Shown: positions 11,807 to 25,179, counted from the stretch's first letter. The stretch is DNA of 64,000 bases from Paramecium octaurelia (GCA_905182995.1 CAJJDP010000084.1:168024-232023); one strand, 5' to 3'. Made by a program: numbers and translations. Notes: generated by a model not told the origin, from the sequence alone.

Positions 11807-14800
11807 ATGAATTAATAGTTGGGATCTTATGTTAAGTTCTTTCATATCATACGAGAATTAGGGGATAGCTTCTAAATCGATAGTAGATAGAAGTAAATAC
11901 TCAAGGTTAACTTTACTATAAAGGATAAAAAATTGATGAATATTCTAAGTGATCTAAGTATATAAAATACACATTAAAAAGATGACGAGGATGAAGAGGA
12001 AATTAAGTTTAGTCTTTTGAATTATTTGAATGAATTGCCTAAAGAGAAGCAAGGAGTTTCAAGATAGATGAAGAGAACTAGATCAAGCATAACAGATGTT
12101 GATCTAATCAAGGGTGTCAAATTGGATGATAGTTAATTCCATGATTCGGTTGCCGATATGGAAAAGGCATTTAAATTGATTAATCATTTCTATAATAAAA
12201 AAAAAGAGGGACAAACCATAAATCCTAAAATCAATCAGATATTTGAAAATATTCGCAATCTCTTTACTTAGAATGAATCTCAATCAAATCCATCATCAGC
12301 TTTGCTCACTAAATGTTCTTCATCTCCAACCATGGATATGAATTAATTGATTGAATCTGATTTGTTGGATTCCTATAAAAGCATTAAGTTTCAATTTGCT
12401 AATTACATGAAAAGCCATTTGTTGTTGATGGATGAAAATGTTTCATACACTACCATATTCAACTTATTAAGAGAATTAACCAAAAATCTATTGAATTGCG
12501 ATCATTTTAGTTTTTTCAATTTAAATTCAAATTCTGAGCTGGAATTATATTAAACCAAGACTGACATTTTTGATTAAATCCCATTGGATCAATCCATAAC
12601 TGATGAAATTGCCTCATTACCACAGAACAAAGTTTTTAGATTCCCTCAAGACTCTCATTTGTGTTCAAAACTAGACTCTATGAATTATTTGTCCTCTTAT
12701 GGATTATATGCCAATAATGTGATCTTCATATATCATTCCAAATAAAATTAATAACTAGATTCAGAATCCATATTGAAGTAAGTTCATTCTGTATTCTCAA
12801 CCTAGAATAGCCAATGATTATTAATTGATAGATGAATTGAAGAATATGTCCATGTTTTTGATTCATACCATCCAAAATGCCAAAGTCTAGTTTTTTAGTC
12901 CATTATCCATTGCTGATATGATCTTAGATCTCGGCATCTCATTTCTCAGAGCATCCAAATTCATATTGATTGAATAAATGTACAATATCCTTTCTCAAAT
13001 GTTTAAAATGGACAAGTAATCTTAATTTAATGATAGATTGCAAACAGATCAGTAGGAAATTTAAGTCTGGGATTCCGAAAGTGTCTACATAGTATTTAAA
13101 GATTCTTAAGTGACTGTGTGTTTTAGGATTTATTCTATGAATTTGTAAAAATAGACAGACCAAAGAATCTATACTGAAGTAAAACATTATTATGAAAAAT
13201 ATCTCAGATTTATTAGAGAATGTTTTGATAAAAGTGCTTTCTATAAATTCTTTTTAAGATCCAATGACTCATTAGTCTTTGAATTTGATAAGAGTGGACA
13301 CCTTCTCTTCTTATCAAGACCCATACCTAAATAAATTAAATCTAATTTCAGTATCCAATTCAATTCTCATATGATACATAATAACCAATTATCATACAAT
13401 AAGATTTTTGATCAAAGAGTTGTGTCAAATATTGAGAACTATCTTTAGGATCATAATTGGAAAACTATGAAAGACAATGAAAAATAATATGAAATATTTC
13501 TGAAAATAGAAGAGAAAACTTATAAAGGATTTGCTCTTATATTTACAGAGAACACTAAGGGATGGGCGAAAAAGTAATTTAAGTAGTTAGAATCTGGAAA
13601 TAAATTAGATTCTAAGATCAAGGCTAAAATTAGGAAACAGTTAATTTAACATGAGACAATCAATTTTGTTAACAAACTAGAAGAAACCAATCCGGATGTT
13701 AAATATTCTGTGGCTTCATTATATATGCCTTTGCAATAAATGATATTGAAACGGACTAAATCAAATTAAGGAAATTAGCAGGATCAACCTAAAATTTAGA
13801 AATCTGAAATTGAACTAAAAAGATCTAAATTTGCAACCATGGAAGAATTAGATTTAAATGAGTTCTGTTTAGGAAGTCAGGATGATTTGATAGACACATT
13901 TGATTTCAATATTATGGATTTAACAAGTTAAAAAGAAAAACATAGAGTTGTATGGGCAATTCTAAAGAAGAATGGAATTTTTGATGATTTCTGTTTGCCC
14001 TTAGAGAATTTATAGAATTTCATCAAGGAAATGGAATATCATTATAATGTCAATAATAACCCATATCATAATTATGATCATGGAATTACAGTGATGCAAA
14101 CAGCTCATTACTTTTGTAAAGAATTAGACTAAACATCCAAGAATACAATAATAGATAATTTCAACCGATTTATTCTTATGATCAGTAGTTTTGGACATGA
14201 TGTTGGACACACTGGTAGAACGAATGTTTTTGAAATCAATAGTTTAAGTGATTTAGCCATTAGATATCATGACAAAAGTGTATTGGAACAACATCATGCT
14301 GCATTAACAATTTAAATTCTAAAATACCCTTCATGCAACATTCTAACCAATCTAAATTAAACTTAATTTAGGAATTTTAGAAAAGGATTGATATCTAATA
14401 TCTTGAGTACAGATATGTCTGAGCATTTCACACTGTTAAAGGATTTTGAAAACAGACCTAAGAATTTTAATGATCCAAAGATTTTAAGTGGTTATATCAT
14501 GCATGTTAGTGATTTCGGTGGTGCTGGGAAGAGAAGCAATATTTCAGTAAAGTGGTCATCGAGAGTTAATTAAGAATTTAGTATTCAATACAAGTTGGAA
14601 GGAGAACTCGGATACACATAATAACCATATATGAAGGATTTACATATTGTAATATTCCAAGTCTTATTAGTTCTTAGCCTCAAGTAATGGCGAAGTCTGA
14701 AGTTGGGTTTCTGAAGGTGATTGTGAGGCCTTGTTATGTGTTGTTGAGTGAATTTTTGGAAGGCAGATTGAAACACTGCATAGGATATATTGATGATACT

Positions 14801-14863
14801 ATTCAACACTGGGAAAAGATTGGGAAGAAAAATGAAGAACAATAATAATAAAAATAATAATGA
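11807..14863 (+). CDS. 3',5'-cyclic-nucleotide phosphodiesterase
   Basis: Predicted 999 residues; introns at 12778-12805 (28 nt) and 14649-14677 (29 nt) restore the frame. The C-terminal catalytic HD domain (about residues 700-990) shows NNPYHNYDHGITVMQTAHYF, metal-binding FGHDVGHTGRTN, EQHHAALTI, STDMSEHF and HVSDFGGAGK, followed by KSEVGFLKVIVRP. These are the class I PDE signatures that hydrolyse cAMP or cGMP. The 700 residues before it look like one or two GAF-type regulatory regions, judged only by length and placement. The protein ends in a short Gln run written with TAA codons. Cyclic-nucleotide signalling controls ciliary beating in Paramecium, so a link to that is plausible but not shown. 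It starts 37 bases after the HSF stop. Confidence 0.92.
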
Positions 14864-14885
14864 TAACTATAATTAATTATTTTAT

Positions 14886-15268
14886 ATGATGTGTGATAAT
14901 TTAAAAATTTCAGACAATTTCATTGAGAAATATCCTGATAGAGTGTATATTAAGATAATAATTAGACCAATTTTATTATAGATAAGTGTTAGATCTAGAT
15001 TGCAATTTCAGGATGGAACCAAAATCAAAAAATATTTAATGAGCAAATCTGATCATTTTTATCATTTCCTCTAAATCATTCGAGAGACACTCCACGTTTA
15101 GCCACAAGAAAGCCTATATCTCTTCATTAACAACTCTGGCTTGATTAAAGCAGGTACAATCATTCATATTAATAAGAGAGTCAAGTTGACGAAGTTTATA
15201 ATAAATTCAAAAGTCCTGATGGATTCTTGAGAATTCAATTGACAGAATATCCCTCATTCGGATAATGA
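14886..15268 (+). CDS. ATG8: Autophagy ubiquitin-like protein ATG8
   Basis: Predicted 119 residues (two adjacent ATGs; the first is used) with one 23-nt intron at 15154-15176. The family pattern is clear: EKYPDRV near residue 19, KKYLM at about 50, an FLQIIRETLHV helix, ESLYLFINNSGLI, and the C-terminal VYNKFKSPDGFLRIQLTEY followed by PSFGQ. ATG8 is conjugated to phosphatidylethanolamine on autophagosome membranes through the C-terminal glycine (residue 118 here). Only one residue, Gln encoded by TAA, follows that glycine, so the ATG4 protease would remove a single residue. The segment between PDRV and KKYL is about ten residues longer than in yeast or human ATG8. The gene starts 22 bases after the PDE stop. 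Confidence 0.88.
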
Positions 15269-16697
15269 TGAAACTTAAATAATTCGTACTCCCTTATATT
15301 AAATAATAAATCAATACTTCTAGTTATCCTTTTAAATTTTAGAATATAAGAGTATATATTTATTTTGCAATTTAAATAAAATACTTTTCAAAAATGAGTC
15401 TAATAAACTGAACAAGAGATGAGTACGCTCTCACCAACTGTTCTCTAATTATATAATTGTGGATTTTCAAAATCTTATTGGATTAACTCTACTTTTGATC
15501 CAAAGCATGTAAATTTAGAACTTCCTGGATTTGATTGAGGTAACCCTATTAATATTTCTAAGAAAATCTGATTCAAAGTTTACAATTAGGTAATTAGTCT
15601 TTTGAATATAAATTAACTTTTTCAAAATTTATTGCAATTCATTGACCGGTCAATTAGATACAAATAGTTTTTTCATAATATTTAAGCTAATATAATTTGA
15701 AGTAAAGGCCCTAATATATTATTATTTATATTATGTAATTTTTATTAATTTTATATATTAATTCCTTTTTAAATTTTATTAATGTAATATTTCTAGGTTT
15801 GATTTCTATTAATTACGTATTAGAATTCAAACCTTTGCTTAAGATTGAGAAATTATTCTAAAGTACTAACGAAGAATCATTGATTAATAGCCTACATGCA
15901 TTGTATTTATTGTTAGAATCACTTAAACTACATGAGAATATCTAAGTTTGATGCTTTACATAAAGACGTGTTTTATTCAATAGATTGTTAAACTAGAGAA
16001 AATTTGTGAGATGGATTCTCAATTTGTGACTTGTTCTCATTATCGAAAATTGCTATTAATACTTTCTTACAATCTCAGATGAAGTAAAAGCTACAATTAA
16101 AATTGATAAATTTCATGGATGTTTTATTCCATCATTCATTTAATATTATGAGCTAATGTTAGAAATCAGATATCATAAGTTAATTTTTGTCAGGAAACTT
16201 TGAATTACAAAAAGGAGTATTGAATATCAATTGAAATCAATACTTATACCTTGAATATGGGTATTATAAAGTTCAATTGAACATAAATGCAAATGATTTG
16301 CCATTATAATTTAATGCTATAATTTTTTAAATGATGATAATATTACAATAATAAAAGGCAAAATCTCATTAACCTGTAGGATGAGATAGGAAATATCAAA
16401 CATTACTTAATCTGAAATTAATATTGTTACGATATTATAATTTGTACTCTATTCTCCCTCTTGGGACGGTATTCCTTAAATTTACTTTAATAATATTTTG
16501 AAAATATATTGAGTCGTATTAAATTAGTTCGTAATTATGATATGCAAACTCATAGTTTTGAGAGAATGAGTTATTTATTATTTATATTATAAAAGAATAT
16601 TTTTTATAACAAAAAGTAAATTAACGATTTAAAAGGGGTATTTGACGTATTAACACAATTGTTAATATTTATATTAATTATATCACTAATTAACAAG
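15269..16697. other. Gene-poor stretch with possible gene relics
   Basis: 1.4 kb without a convincing gene, long for this genome. A 39-codon frame (15420-15539, starting MSTLSPTV) and a few coding-looking pieces near 16,080-16,205 (a KATIKIDKF stretch) are interrupted by TGA in all frames. It may hold a decayed gene or untranslated and regulatory sequence. Confidence 0.4.
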
Positions 16698-17018
16698 ATG
16701 GATTGCTGCTTTATTTTATGTCCTTGGTGTTAGGTTAGCGTTGGATTTCTCAACTGTTGTACATGCCATAAGCAATTTGAAATGCTCGAATGCAATGGTT
16801 TACCTGTAACTTGTCCCAGATGTGTCAATGTACATATTCATTAAAAACCATTTTAGATTAGATTAGATACTTACTATCAAAGCGATGAAGATGTTCAGTT
16901 ACATTAAAATTGTTATAGAAATTCAAAAAGAATGTTTTATCATTGCCAATGTTGCAATGGTTATTTCTGCAGATGCGTGTAAGACATTTCTCTTAAACTT
17001 TAAGTGAAAACCAACTGA
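16698..17018 (+). CDS. Small cysteine-rich protein, probable zinc binder
   Basis: A 106-residue frame without introns, starting MDCCFILCPWCQ and ending LKLQVKTN. It has 16 cysteines and several histidines in pairs: C8-x2-C11, C21-x-C23, C39-x2-C42, C83-x-C85 and C91-x-C93, with H24, H46, H48, H69 and H82. Such spacing suggests two or three zinc sites. The CPWC and CPRC knuckles recall ribbon-type zinc fingers, but I cannot name a family, and there is no DNA-binding or RING consensus. It stands alone in a gene-poor region; no signal peptide is evident. The density of evenly paired cysteines argues that the frame is real. Confidence 0.65.
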
Positions 17019-17507
17019 AGAAATAAATTGTTTTAATTCCTTGTCCCCTCCTCAAAAGAAAGGCTTAAAAAGTTTGAAAGTAACAGTTAAAAATTTTGAT
17101 CTTTACTATTTTTGTATTCATGTATCGTATATTCATATGAAATTTTGATATTACTATATAAAACACTAAAATGTATTCGTTTTTTATAGTTGTATTTCCA
17201 AAAAAACGAGGGTCAGTTAATATCAAATATTATTCTTTTATTGATTTCAATAAATATTGTATTAAAGGGATTTTATGAAGTAATTTATTTCTATCATTTC
17301 AAGTGATATTACGCTCATTTTGAACTTTGGCAACAGAGGTCATTAGAAAAATGCATAAAGTTGTGGGAATGATTTAAAAAATATTCTTTTAACTCTAATA
17401 ACTTCTTACTTATAGTTCAACATTTAAGTGATTATGAACTATTAAGGTCTTATTAAAATTATATTCACAAAATAATTTTTATAAAATTTTTAGTTAAGTA
17501 TATATCC
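17019..17507. other. Intergenic, convergent gene ends
   Basis: About 490 AT-rich bases between the ends of two convergent genes. No coding structure seen. Confidence 0.45.
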
Positions 17508-19187
17508 TCAAGATTTAAGTCTTACGATAGTATTTTCTTTAGACAAATCTGCCTGTATTTATCGTACTTTTGAAATAGGTCCCTTAGGATTCACTGTTTG
17601 AACTATTATACATTATAAATAAGAGAGTACTTCTAGTTCTGGGAGATAATTGCCTATCCGTTAAGATTTATGTTGGGGCGACTGAATCTTCGTTGGTTTA
17701 GATCTAAGACTTAAAAATAAAATAAATACAATTTTGCCATTAAATTGGTCAATATTATAAGTGATATCATCATTAGATTATCGACAAGATAGTGTTTGTT
17801 AATCAATGTTTCTTGTTGAATTCAACATATCGGTTAGATTAAAATGAATAGAGTCTGCTTCACTTCTAAGAATTGTGGAAGGCTATAATTTAATTTGTCC
17901 AATATTTCCTTGGCTTAAAGTATTCTTTAATAATGAGATGATTTACCTTTTAATGTCTTGACTAATGAGAAGGATTGTAATCATTGGAAAGGTTATTTTT
18001 TTTATGCTTAATTTATTTAGGAGTGCCATTCTTAATTTCTTAGAAGTTGGCTTAACTAAGAGCATTTTCATAAAATTTATTCTTGCTCTTTTACCTAGTA
18101 AGTTGAGTTTAAATGGTTTTTAATTGTTATTCTTTTTTAAGAGAATCTTCTATTAAGAGAGACTATTTCCTTTGAAAATCATTTTTTAATTTGAGAGCTA
18201 CAACTTAACATTACTCTGCAATTTTTTTTTCATTATGCAACTTTTTTGTTAATTCAGTTTTTTATTCAACTAATTTAGTTTCTTTATCAAGCAATTGCTG
18301 ATTCAATATTTTAAGTTAAGAATCCAATTTATAATTAATCTCTCTATATTAGTTATAGATTAAACTAATTACTTGTAGTCTAGGAGTTACTTTTCCAAAT
18401 TTAGTTTCTCTTATTCATTTTGTGAAAGCTTGGCTGTTTATATCTATTCTCTCTATTGGTTATTCATTTGATGTTGATTATTCTAAATTATTGTTTCATG
18501 ATGTGATCTGTTTAAATCCGCAATTTGTTACATTAAGCTTCTTTACTAATCTATAAGTACTATTTACTGCTTAATCGTAAGTCTTATTTAATTATTGAAT
18601 AGTATTTTACAATTTGTCCTTCTCCTTACACTCGCAATCTAATTAGTAAGTGAGATCCTTGAGTTTTTATTTGTGGCAATTCAACTCCTTCTGAATAAAT
18701 GCGATAGGAATACGTATTCAAAAATAGATTTCTGATTGCTGAGGGCCTCTGTAAATTCATGAGCAAGTCCTTCTTTTTCAACTTCATTTTATTTTATGAT
18801 CAAACTCAATTAATATTACAATTCAACGCACCTGAGACATTTTCTAATTAATGACAATACATACTATTATTCTCTCTCTTCATAGTCTTATTTTAATTGG
18901 TTATAATCTTTTTACAATTGTGCAAACTCTTGACATTTCTTGCGATGCTTAAAATAGTATTTCGATCTTACTTCATATTCTAGGATTGTTATTTTTTCTT
19001 GAAGAGTGATTTTTAGTTTGGATAGTTCCTATTCATGCAGTTAATTTAATAAATGAATTTCTTTGCCCTTGTCTTGATTTGCCAGGCCACTCATGGCTTA
19101 CATTAAGGATTCATTCAGCATCTTTAGATTGATCTCTCTATCGAGGGCTTCTTTGAGTTGCATCTCTAATAAAACAGATTATTTCAT
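17508..19187 (-). CDS. Long coiled-coil protein, unknown
   Basis: Predicted 509 residues in seven exons; introns of 23, 22, 29, 22, 26 and 28 nt give a single frame from the ATG at 19187 to the TGA at 17508-17510, and the exon sum is divisible by three. Almost the entire protein is coiled coil (ALDREINLKMLNESL, HEQELSKLKITLQEKI, KKLHNEKKIAEQ), followed by a Ser/Asn-rich tail ending NTIVRLKS. No catalytic motif. A second ATG at 19163 is in frame. Similar proteins often belong to cytoskeletal or basal-body structures, but nothing here proves that. Confidence 0.75.
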
Positions 19188-19371
19188 TAACTGTATATCT
19201 GTTTATTATATGTATAAAATATATATATATACCGAAATTATAAATAATCAAGGAGATCAATAGTTTAGATCAAGTGGGTTAACTGTATAAGATAGATGAA
19301 AATGTTTTATTGAAAAGAAAGATGTAAAATGATTGAATACGTGCTTCACTTTAATTAAAAATTATATAAAA

Positions 19372-21176
19372 ATGTAATTTAATCAAGACTCAAAGAAGTT
19401 CCTCACTCCTGAAATGATGAAGTAGACCTCGTAAATGTGTGCAAACATGAGTGATGATCAATTGAGACAGTATGCCTAGATGGCAGGAATGGGTAACATA
19501 GATCCTTCATTTTTGAGACAAACCATGGGTCAAGTCAAGAATATGAAAGATGAGGATCTCCAAAGACAAGTCAATCAAGTATTGTATCAAGAATCTATTT
19601 TAGACTCGGCCAGAAGACTTAGAGAGAGCAAAATAGAGAATTCAGGGTCAGCAAGCACAATAATAATAATAGCAACAGCAAATACCATAGAGTGAGTAAT
19701 TTCCAATCATTAACAAATTAAAGAATCAAGGAAATGAGGCATTTAAACAATAAGATTATGAAAAGGCAGCATCCAAATATTATGAAGCAATCTCAGAAAT
19801 TGAAGAATTATGGGAAAACAATGCCTATCTGAAGAATGATGCAAACAAAAAAATAGAATTGAAGCAATTGGAACATTCTTGCAGATTGAATTATTGCAAT
19901 GTGAAAGCCAAACAATCTCAATTTGACGTTGTTTTACGTTAAGCTAAGAAAGTCTTAGATGATGACGCTTAAAATGGAAAAGCTAATTTCAGAATGGGTT
20001 AGGCACTCTTCGAGACAAAAAGGTATTCAGAGGCCCTTGGATATTTGGAAATTGCATCCCAAAAATTACCAGCTGATGAGACAGTGCAAATTATGTATAA
20101 ACAAACAAAATAATTGTCAAACTTAAATATCGATCAAACACAAAAATAAAATTCAGATGATCCATAAGAAAAACAAGAACAAGAATAGAAAGTTGAATAA
20201 ACTAAAATAGTATAAGAAGATTAACCAATTCAAAATCAATAGCCTTAACAAATTTAGAAAGATTAGAAGGAAAACAAAGACTTAGAAGAAGAAGCATAAA
20301 AGAAACCCAAAATCAAATTATCCTCTGTTGACACCAATTCTGAAGAGTTCCAAAATTTAAAATAGAAAGTGCAATCCGCAAAAGAAGACGGTTTAATTGT
20401 TGAGGAGGAGATTCCTACTTCTAAAGGTCAACCCACAAAACCTGCCACTAAATAAACAGAAACTCAGAATGTAAACAAAATACCAGAGAATCCCTAATTT
20501 CAATAACAATTTGACTAATTTAAAAATATGGTAATATCCATTGGCTATTATATTGTAGTCTCCTGAATAATTAAATTACATGACGAACACGTTAAAATCC
20601 ATGGACAAAGGCTTCTTAAAATAAATGATGAAACAGTAGAGTGGAGTAGAGATGTCAGATTAGCAAATAGAGATGATGTAAACTATGATGACACCTGAAA
20701 TGTTGGCATAGATGAAAAATATAGATCCAGCAGTATTATAATAATAAAAGTTATCCTAATCATCCTCATAATAACAACCCATTTAATCAACTTCATAATC
20801 AAATAACCAAAATGCTCCTCAAGTTCCTTAAGCTCCTACTGCGTCGTAATAAATGCCATAAAATCTATAAGGTTTAGCATAAAATCCATAAATGCTTGAA
20901 ATGGTTATCGATCAATTAAAGGCCAACCCCTAAATGTTAAAAATGATGGCTCCTGCATTTGGTGGCAACAATGCAATCACATCATACATTGATTCTGCAA
21001 GGTGAGTTGTCTATCTCGATTGTTTTAGTCCAGAGTAATTGTCTAAGGTCGTTGGTAGATTGGCCATCTTCTTAAAGTTTTTATTAATATTGTATAGAGC
21101 GTGGTTGATGGTGAGAAATCAATGGAAATTTATATTGGGGTTCCTCCTGGCGTACTTATATTTTAAATTATTTTGA
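19372..21176 (+). CDS. TPR co-chaperone-like protein with C-terminal membrane anchor
   Basis: Predicted 574 residues; introns at 19579-19603, 20531-20558 and 21002-21028. The N-terminus has repeats of the type MCANMSDDQLRQYAQMAG, as in STI1/OEP61-like proteins. A TPR domain at about residues 120-245 starts INKLKNQGNEAFKQQDYEKA and continues with CRLNYCNVKAKQ, GKANFRMGQALFETKRY. A Gln/Glu-rich linker follows, then another SPEQLNYMTNTLKSM helix pair. The last 40 residues are hydrophobic (LAIFLKFLLILYRAW, FILGFLLAYLYF), a tail anchor. The layout matches the plant outer-envelope/ER protein OEP61, which docks Hsp70 and its clients at membranes. The role here is inferred from that. Confidence 0.85.
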
Positions 21177-21211
21177 ATTTTAAAGAATAAGTTATTAAAT
21201 TATATTTATTA

Positions 21212-22561
21212 ATGGACACTCCTATAGGCAAGGATCTCACAAACACGGTTATCGCCAAGGTTTATAAGTTGACCAAGAGAGTAGGGAGTGGGGCTTTTGG
21301 GGAAATATATCAAGTAACCAAGGGAAAGGAGGAATACGCGATGAAATTGGAAAGAAGTGATACTAAGCATCCTCAACTATTCTTTGAGGCCAAATTGTAC
21401 ACATATTTACAAGGTTCCGATCAGAGTGATAAAGGTATCTGCGATGTTAATTAAAAGTTAGGAATCCCTAGAATATATGCTTAAGGAACAGACGGTGATT
21501 ATAATTACATCGTCATTGATTTATTGGGTCAAAGTCTCGAAGACCTGTTCAATAAGCACAATAAAAGATTATCACTAAAGACTGTATACAAGCTCCAATT
21601 TATTCCTAGGTCTTGATGCTTGCAGATTAGATGATTTAACGAATTGAATTCATCCATTTGAACAAATTCCTTCATCGCGATATTAAGCCTGATAATTTCC
21701 TAATTGGATTAGGCTAGAAGGCAGTTCGAATCTACCTTTTGGATTTTGGATTAGCCAAACGCTACTCAACAAAAGAAGGACACATCCCCTATAGAGAGGG
21801 GAAGAGTCTAACTGGGACTGCCAGATATGCATCGATCAATACTCACTTAGGAATTGAATAATCAAGGAGAGATGATCTAGAATCACTTGGTTATGTCCTG
21901 ATGTATTTATTGAGAGGACAATTGCCTTGGTAAAACATGAAGGGGATTAATCAAAAAGAAAAATATCAACGAATAATGGAGAAGAAGCTAGAAACCTCTT
22001 CAGATGTCTTATGCAAAGGGTTCCCTGTTGAATTAAGTTAATACTTAAATTATTGCAAGTAATTAAAATTCGAAGAAAAACCAGATTATCATTATCTGAG
22101 AGGATTGTTTAAAGTATGTTACTCAGAGTAAATTTTAGGATGCCTTCAAAAAGATTGGTTTTGAACCTGATTAAAGGTACGATTGGATAAAGGATGATAA
22201 TGCAATTAGAACTCAGCAGGATATGATGAGTTCTGAAAAGAAATAGTTACATCAATAATTGATTATGACATAACCATTGCATCAATAACCTCCAATCCTT
22301 CCAAAGGCAGTATTGAATGGATTAGATTCTGAGAAGAAAATGTCCAATTTGAACATCTAACAATTCAATTCTTAATAATTGATTGGACAAAGGAAAACTA
22401 TATAATAATAGCAATAGTTAAATAAGATCACATCTGTGGATAAGAGAAGAACTAGTTTTTAAAATAAACAGCATATTCCCTCATTAGATGTAGTTAAGCC
22501 AGGAACCTAGGTGTTGGCACCAAAGATAGTCACTTCCAAAGAACCTCACAGAAAATATTGA
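21212..22561 (+). CDS. Casein kinase 1 family protein kinase
   Basis: Predicted 432 residues; introns at 21584-21609 and 22114-22138. Kinase domain at about 15-300: [41 protein letters not shown], then the CK1 signature [20 protein letters not shown] in place of the APE motif, and [19 protein letters not shown]. The roughly 130-residue tail is Gln/Lys-rich without recognisable domains. CK1 kinases phosphorylate acidic or primed Ser/Thr sites in many pathways. It begins 35 bases after the TPR gene, same strand. Confidence 0.94.
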
Positions 22562-22635
22562 TATTCTGCAAATATAACACATTTTAATATTTGATTCTCA
22601 CTAAATATAAAATTACCCGCTCATTTAATTTTATT

Positions 22636-23786
22636 ATGTAAAACAGGACTCTGAATTAGTTTAACAAAAACTCATCAGCAATGCAGGTGGAAGAACCTGT
22701 TGTTAAACCTATGTTGCCATGGGTTGAAAAATAGTATAATAAATTCATTATTTAAGTCGTCCTAACAAAATAGAGGATCTTGCATATTAAGAAGAAGTGG
22801 TTTAGAGTTTGCAAGGAGTTTTAAAAACTGGGAATCTGCCTCACCTTCTACTTCATGGACCTCCAGGGACTGGGAAGACATCCACTATAATAGCATTAGC
22901 AAAGCAATTATTTGGACCTGATTTTTGGAGATTAAGAGTATTGGAATTGAATGCATCTGATGACAGAGGAATCAATGTTGTCAGAAATAAAGTCAAAAAA
23001 TTTGCAGAATAAATTGTTGCCAAAAACCCAAACCCAGGATTTCTATGTCCTAGTTATAAAATCATCATTCTTGATGAAGCTGATTCAATGACTAATGATG
23101 CTCAAAGTGCTCTTAGAAGAATCATAGAAGACTATGCAACCACAACCAGATTTTGTATAATTTGCAACTATATTACTAAAGTATGAGTGCATTTTAATTA
23201 GATCATCGAACCCTTAGTTTCAAGATGTGTTAAATATAGATTCAAATCTATTCCTGAGAATGAACAAATAGAGAGACTCAAGTTTGTTGCTAATTCTGAG
23301 TCAGTAACATATAATTTGGATGCATTAAAATAATTAGTGGTTGTTTCTGGTGGTGATCTGAGGAAGAGTGTAAATATGCTTCAAAGTTCATCAACCTTGT
23401 ATGAGAAGACTATAAACAAAAAGGCTATTAATGAAATATCAGGAGTAAAACATTAGAATCAATAGTTTAGTTCATTCCAGATGAATAAATAGAAGACCTT
23501 GTCTCTGTAATTCAAACTAAGAGTCTAAGAAGTGTTTAGGAGGAATGCAATAGAGTTATTCAATAAGGCTATAACATCGAATAATTGGTGAATTATTATC
23601 TAATTATAATAGATATTATAATTTTTGGATGTTGTCTTAGTCACAGATGCGATTAAAGAGAAACAAAAGGCTAAGATCATGGAGATTGCAGCTTATACGG
23701 AGAAATGCTTAATCGAAGGATCAGCTGAGGACTTGCAAATCTTCAACTTAATGGCTCAATGCTAGCGGGTTATAAATGAAAATTGA
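22636..23786 (+). CDS. RFC4: Replication factor C subunit 4
   Basis: Predicted 351 residues; introns at 22734-22756, 23181-23201, 23445-23470 and 23588-23612. RFC boxes in order: MLPWVEKYRP (II), [15 protein letters not shown] (Walker A, near residue 67), the [15 protein letters not shown] segment, [16 protein letters not shown] (Walker B), [17 protein letters not shown], and PLVSRC with the arginine finger. The [17 protein letters not shown] segment and GVIPDEQIEDL place it with RFC4 rather than RFC2, 3 or 5. It is an AAA+ subunit of the clamp loader that opens PCNA at primer ends in the nucleus. Full length is normal for the family. Confidence 0.93.
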
Positions 23787-23808
23787 TTAATTAATTTTAT
23801 ATATTAAA

Positions 23809-25179
23809 ATGATAACAAATCACCCCGCTTATCCCATCAAGGAAATAGATAAGTATTATTTACAAACCAAATTACCTGAGTAAATTATCTACTAATTTTA
23901 GATATTAAACAATTCCAATCAATACCCATCAGAAAAAGAATCATGATTATTATAATGACAACACCCATATTTGGAACAATCCACATCAAGCTAAATCTAA
24001 TGCCAAAATATTCACCTAACTAAAGGAACAATAAAAGCGGGGTGAAAAGAGAATAAAGAAGATGTTGGAACTCTAATAACAAGATAAATTGGAGTTGTAG
24101 AAGAACAAAATCATTTATTACAATCTGGCAAGAGATGAAGATTTGAACAGGCTACAACAAAGGAAAATTGAAAGAGGAAGTCTTCAAAATCTAAGTTAAT
24201 AGCAAAATGATGTCCAAGTTGAGAATATCGTCCTAAAACCTATCTTCTCTAGAACTGCACTTCTGGGTAGGCCTGATCACCTATGGAACAGATTAAACCA
24301 GTAAACTTAAAAATATATCAACATCCTTATCAATCCTAGGATACTTAAAATGGAGGAACAAGGAGTTAAGTCCATAAGTGAAAAAATTAATAAAGATTTT
24401 TAAGTCGAATAGATTAAAGAAGATTTGAGACTCAAAAACATGGATTAAATTAAACAACAAAGCACTCGAAGAAGAATTCTCAATCTAGAATTAGAATAAA
24501 AAAGTGGGATCTCTCCTTCACGGTAAAGTCTCTAAAGAGTAACCACAGCTTTAACCAGGCAATCTAAAGACGTCATTGAATCCACACTTCAATAACTTGA
24601 AAAATAGCAATAATCTTAGACTTTGTAATAATTTCAAAATCAAATTCTTACATCCTCACAACAGAACAATCACACTAGCAGACCATACACTGTTGGAAGT
24701 GTACTCAATTAGGAATTTAATTCTGTCTCATTTAATAATGGCTTAACAATCAAAAATGAACAAACTTAAATCCAATCTACTAATCCACCCTAGACTACTC
24801 CCATGTTAATGTTAAGTAGGTATTTCATATCTTAAATCTTAGTTAAAAATCTAAATCTACTTATGCTTTAACCCATAAACATCCACTCGATAGGACTGAA
24901 TATAAAGGTTTATTGCTTGCCCAAGCTGTTGAGTAAACAGAAAGCACTTTTAGCAAAACCTTATAAGCCAATAGTTCGCTATTAAAAGAAACATCAATAT
25001 ATTTAAATAAAAGTAGATAATAAATGAATCCTAAAAAGAGAAGGTAGATTAGATGTAGCAATCTAATCAACAGTTAAAAGTAGAATGATTCAAATGATAT
25101 AAAAAATGTTAATAATATGCTAGATAGTTTTGAAAGAAAACTATATCGATCTCGTAATTTTGATGAGGATGGAATCTGA
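23809..25179 (+). CDS. Charged Gln-rich protein, unknown
   Basis: Predicted 441 residues; introns at 23880-23901 and 24820-24842. It starts MITNHPAYPIKEIDKYY. The first third has a conserved-looking part with HIWNNPHQAKS and a helical EQQKRGEKRIKKMLELQQ, then FSRTALLGRPDHLWNRL. The rest is Gln, Ser and Asn rich, with a basic stretch NPKKRRQIRC. It begins 22 bases after RFC4. Family not recognised. Confidence 0.75.

Noticed and set aside
14600..14680. Frameshift in the phosphodiesterase before the KSEVGF motif
   Set aside because: A 29-nt intron (14649-14677) restores the frame fully.
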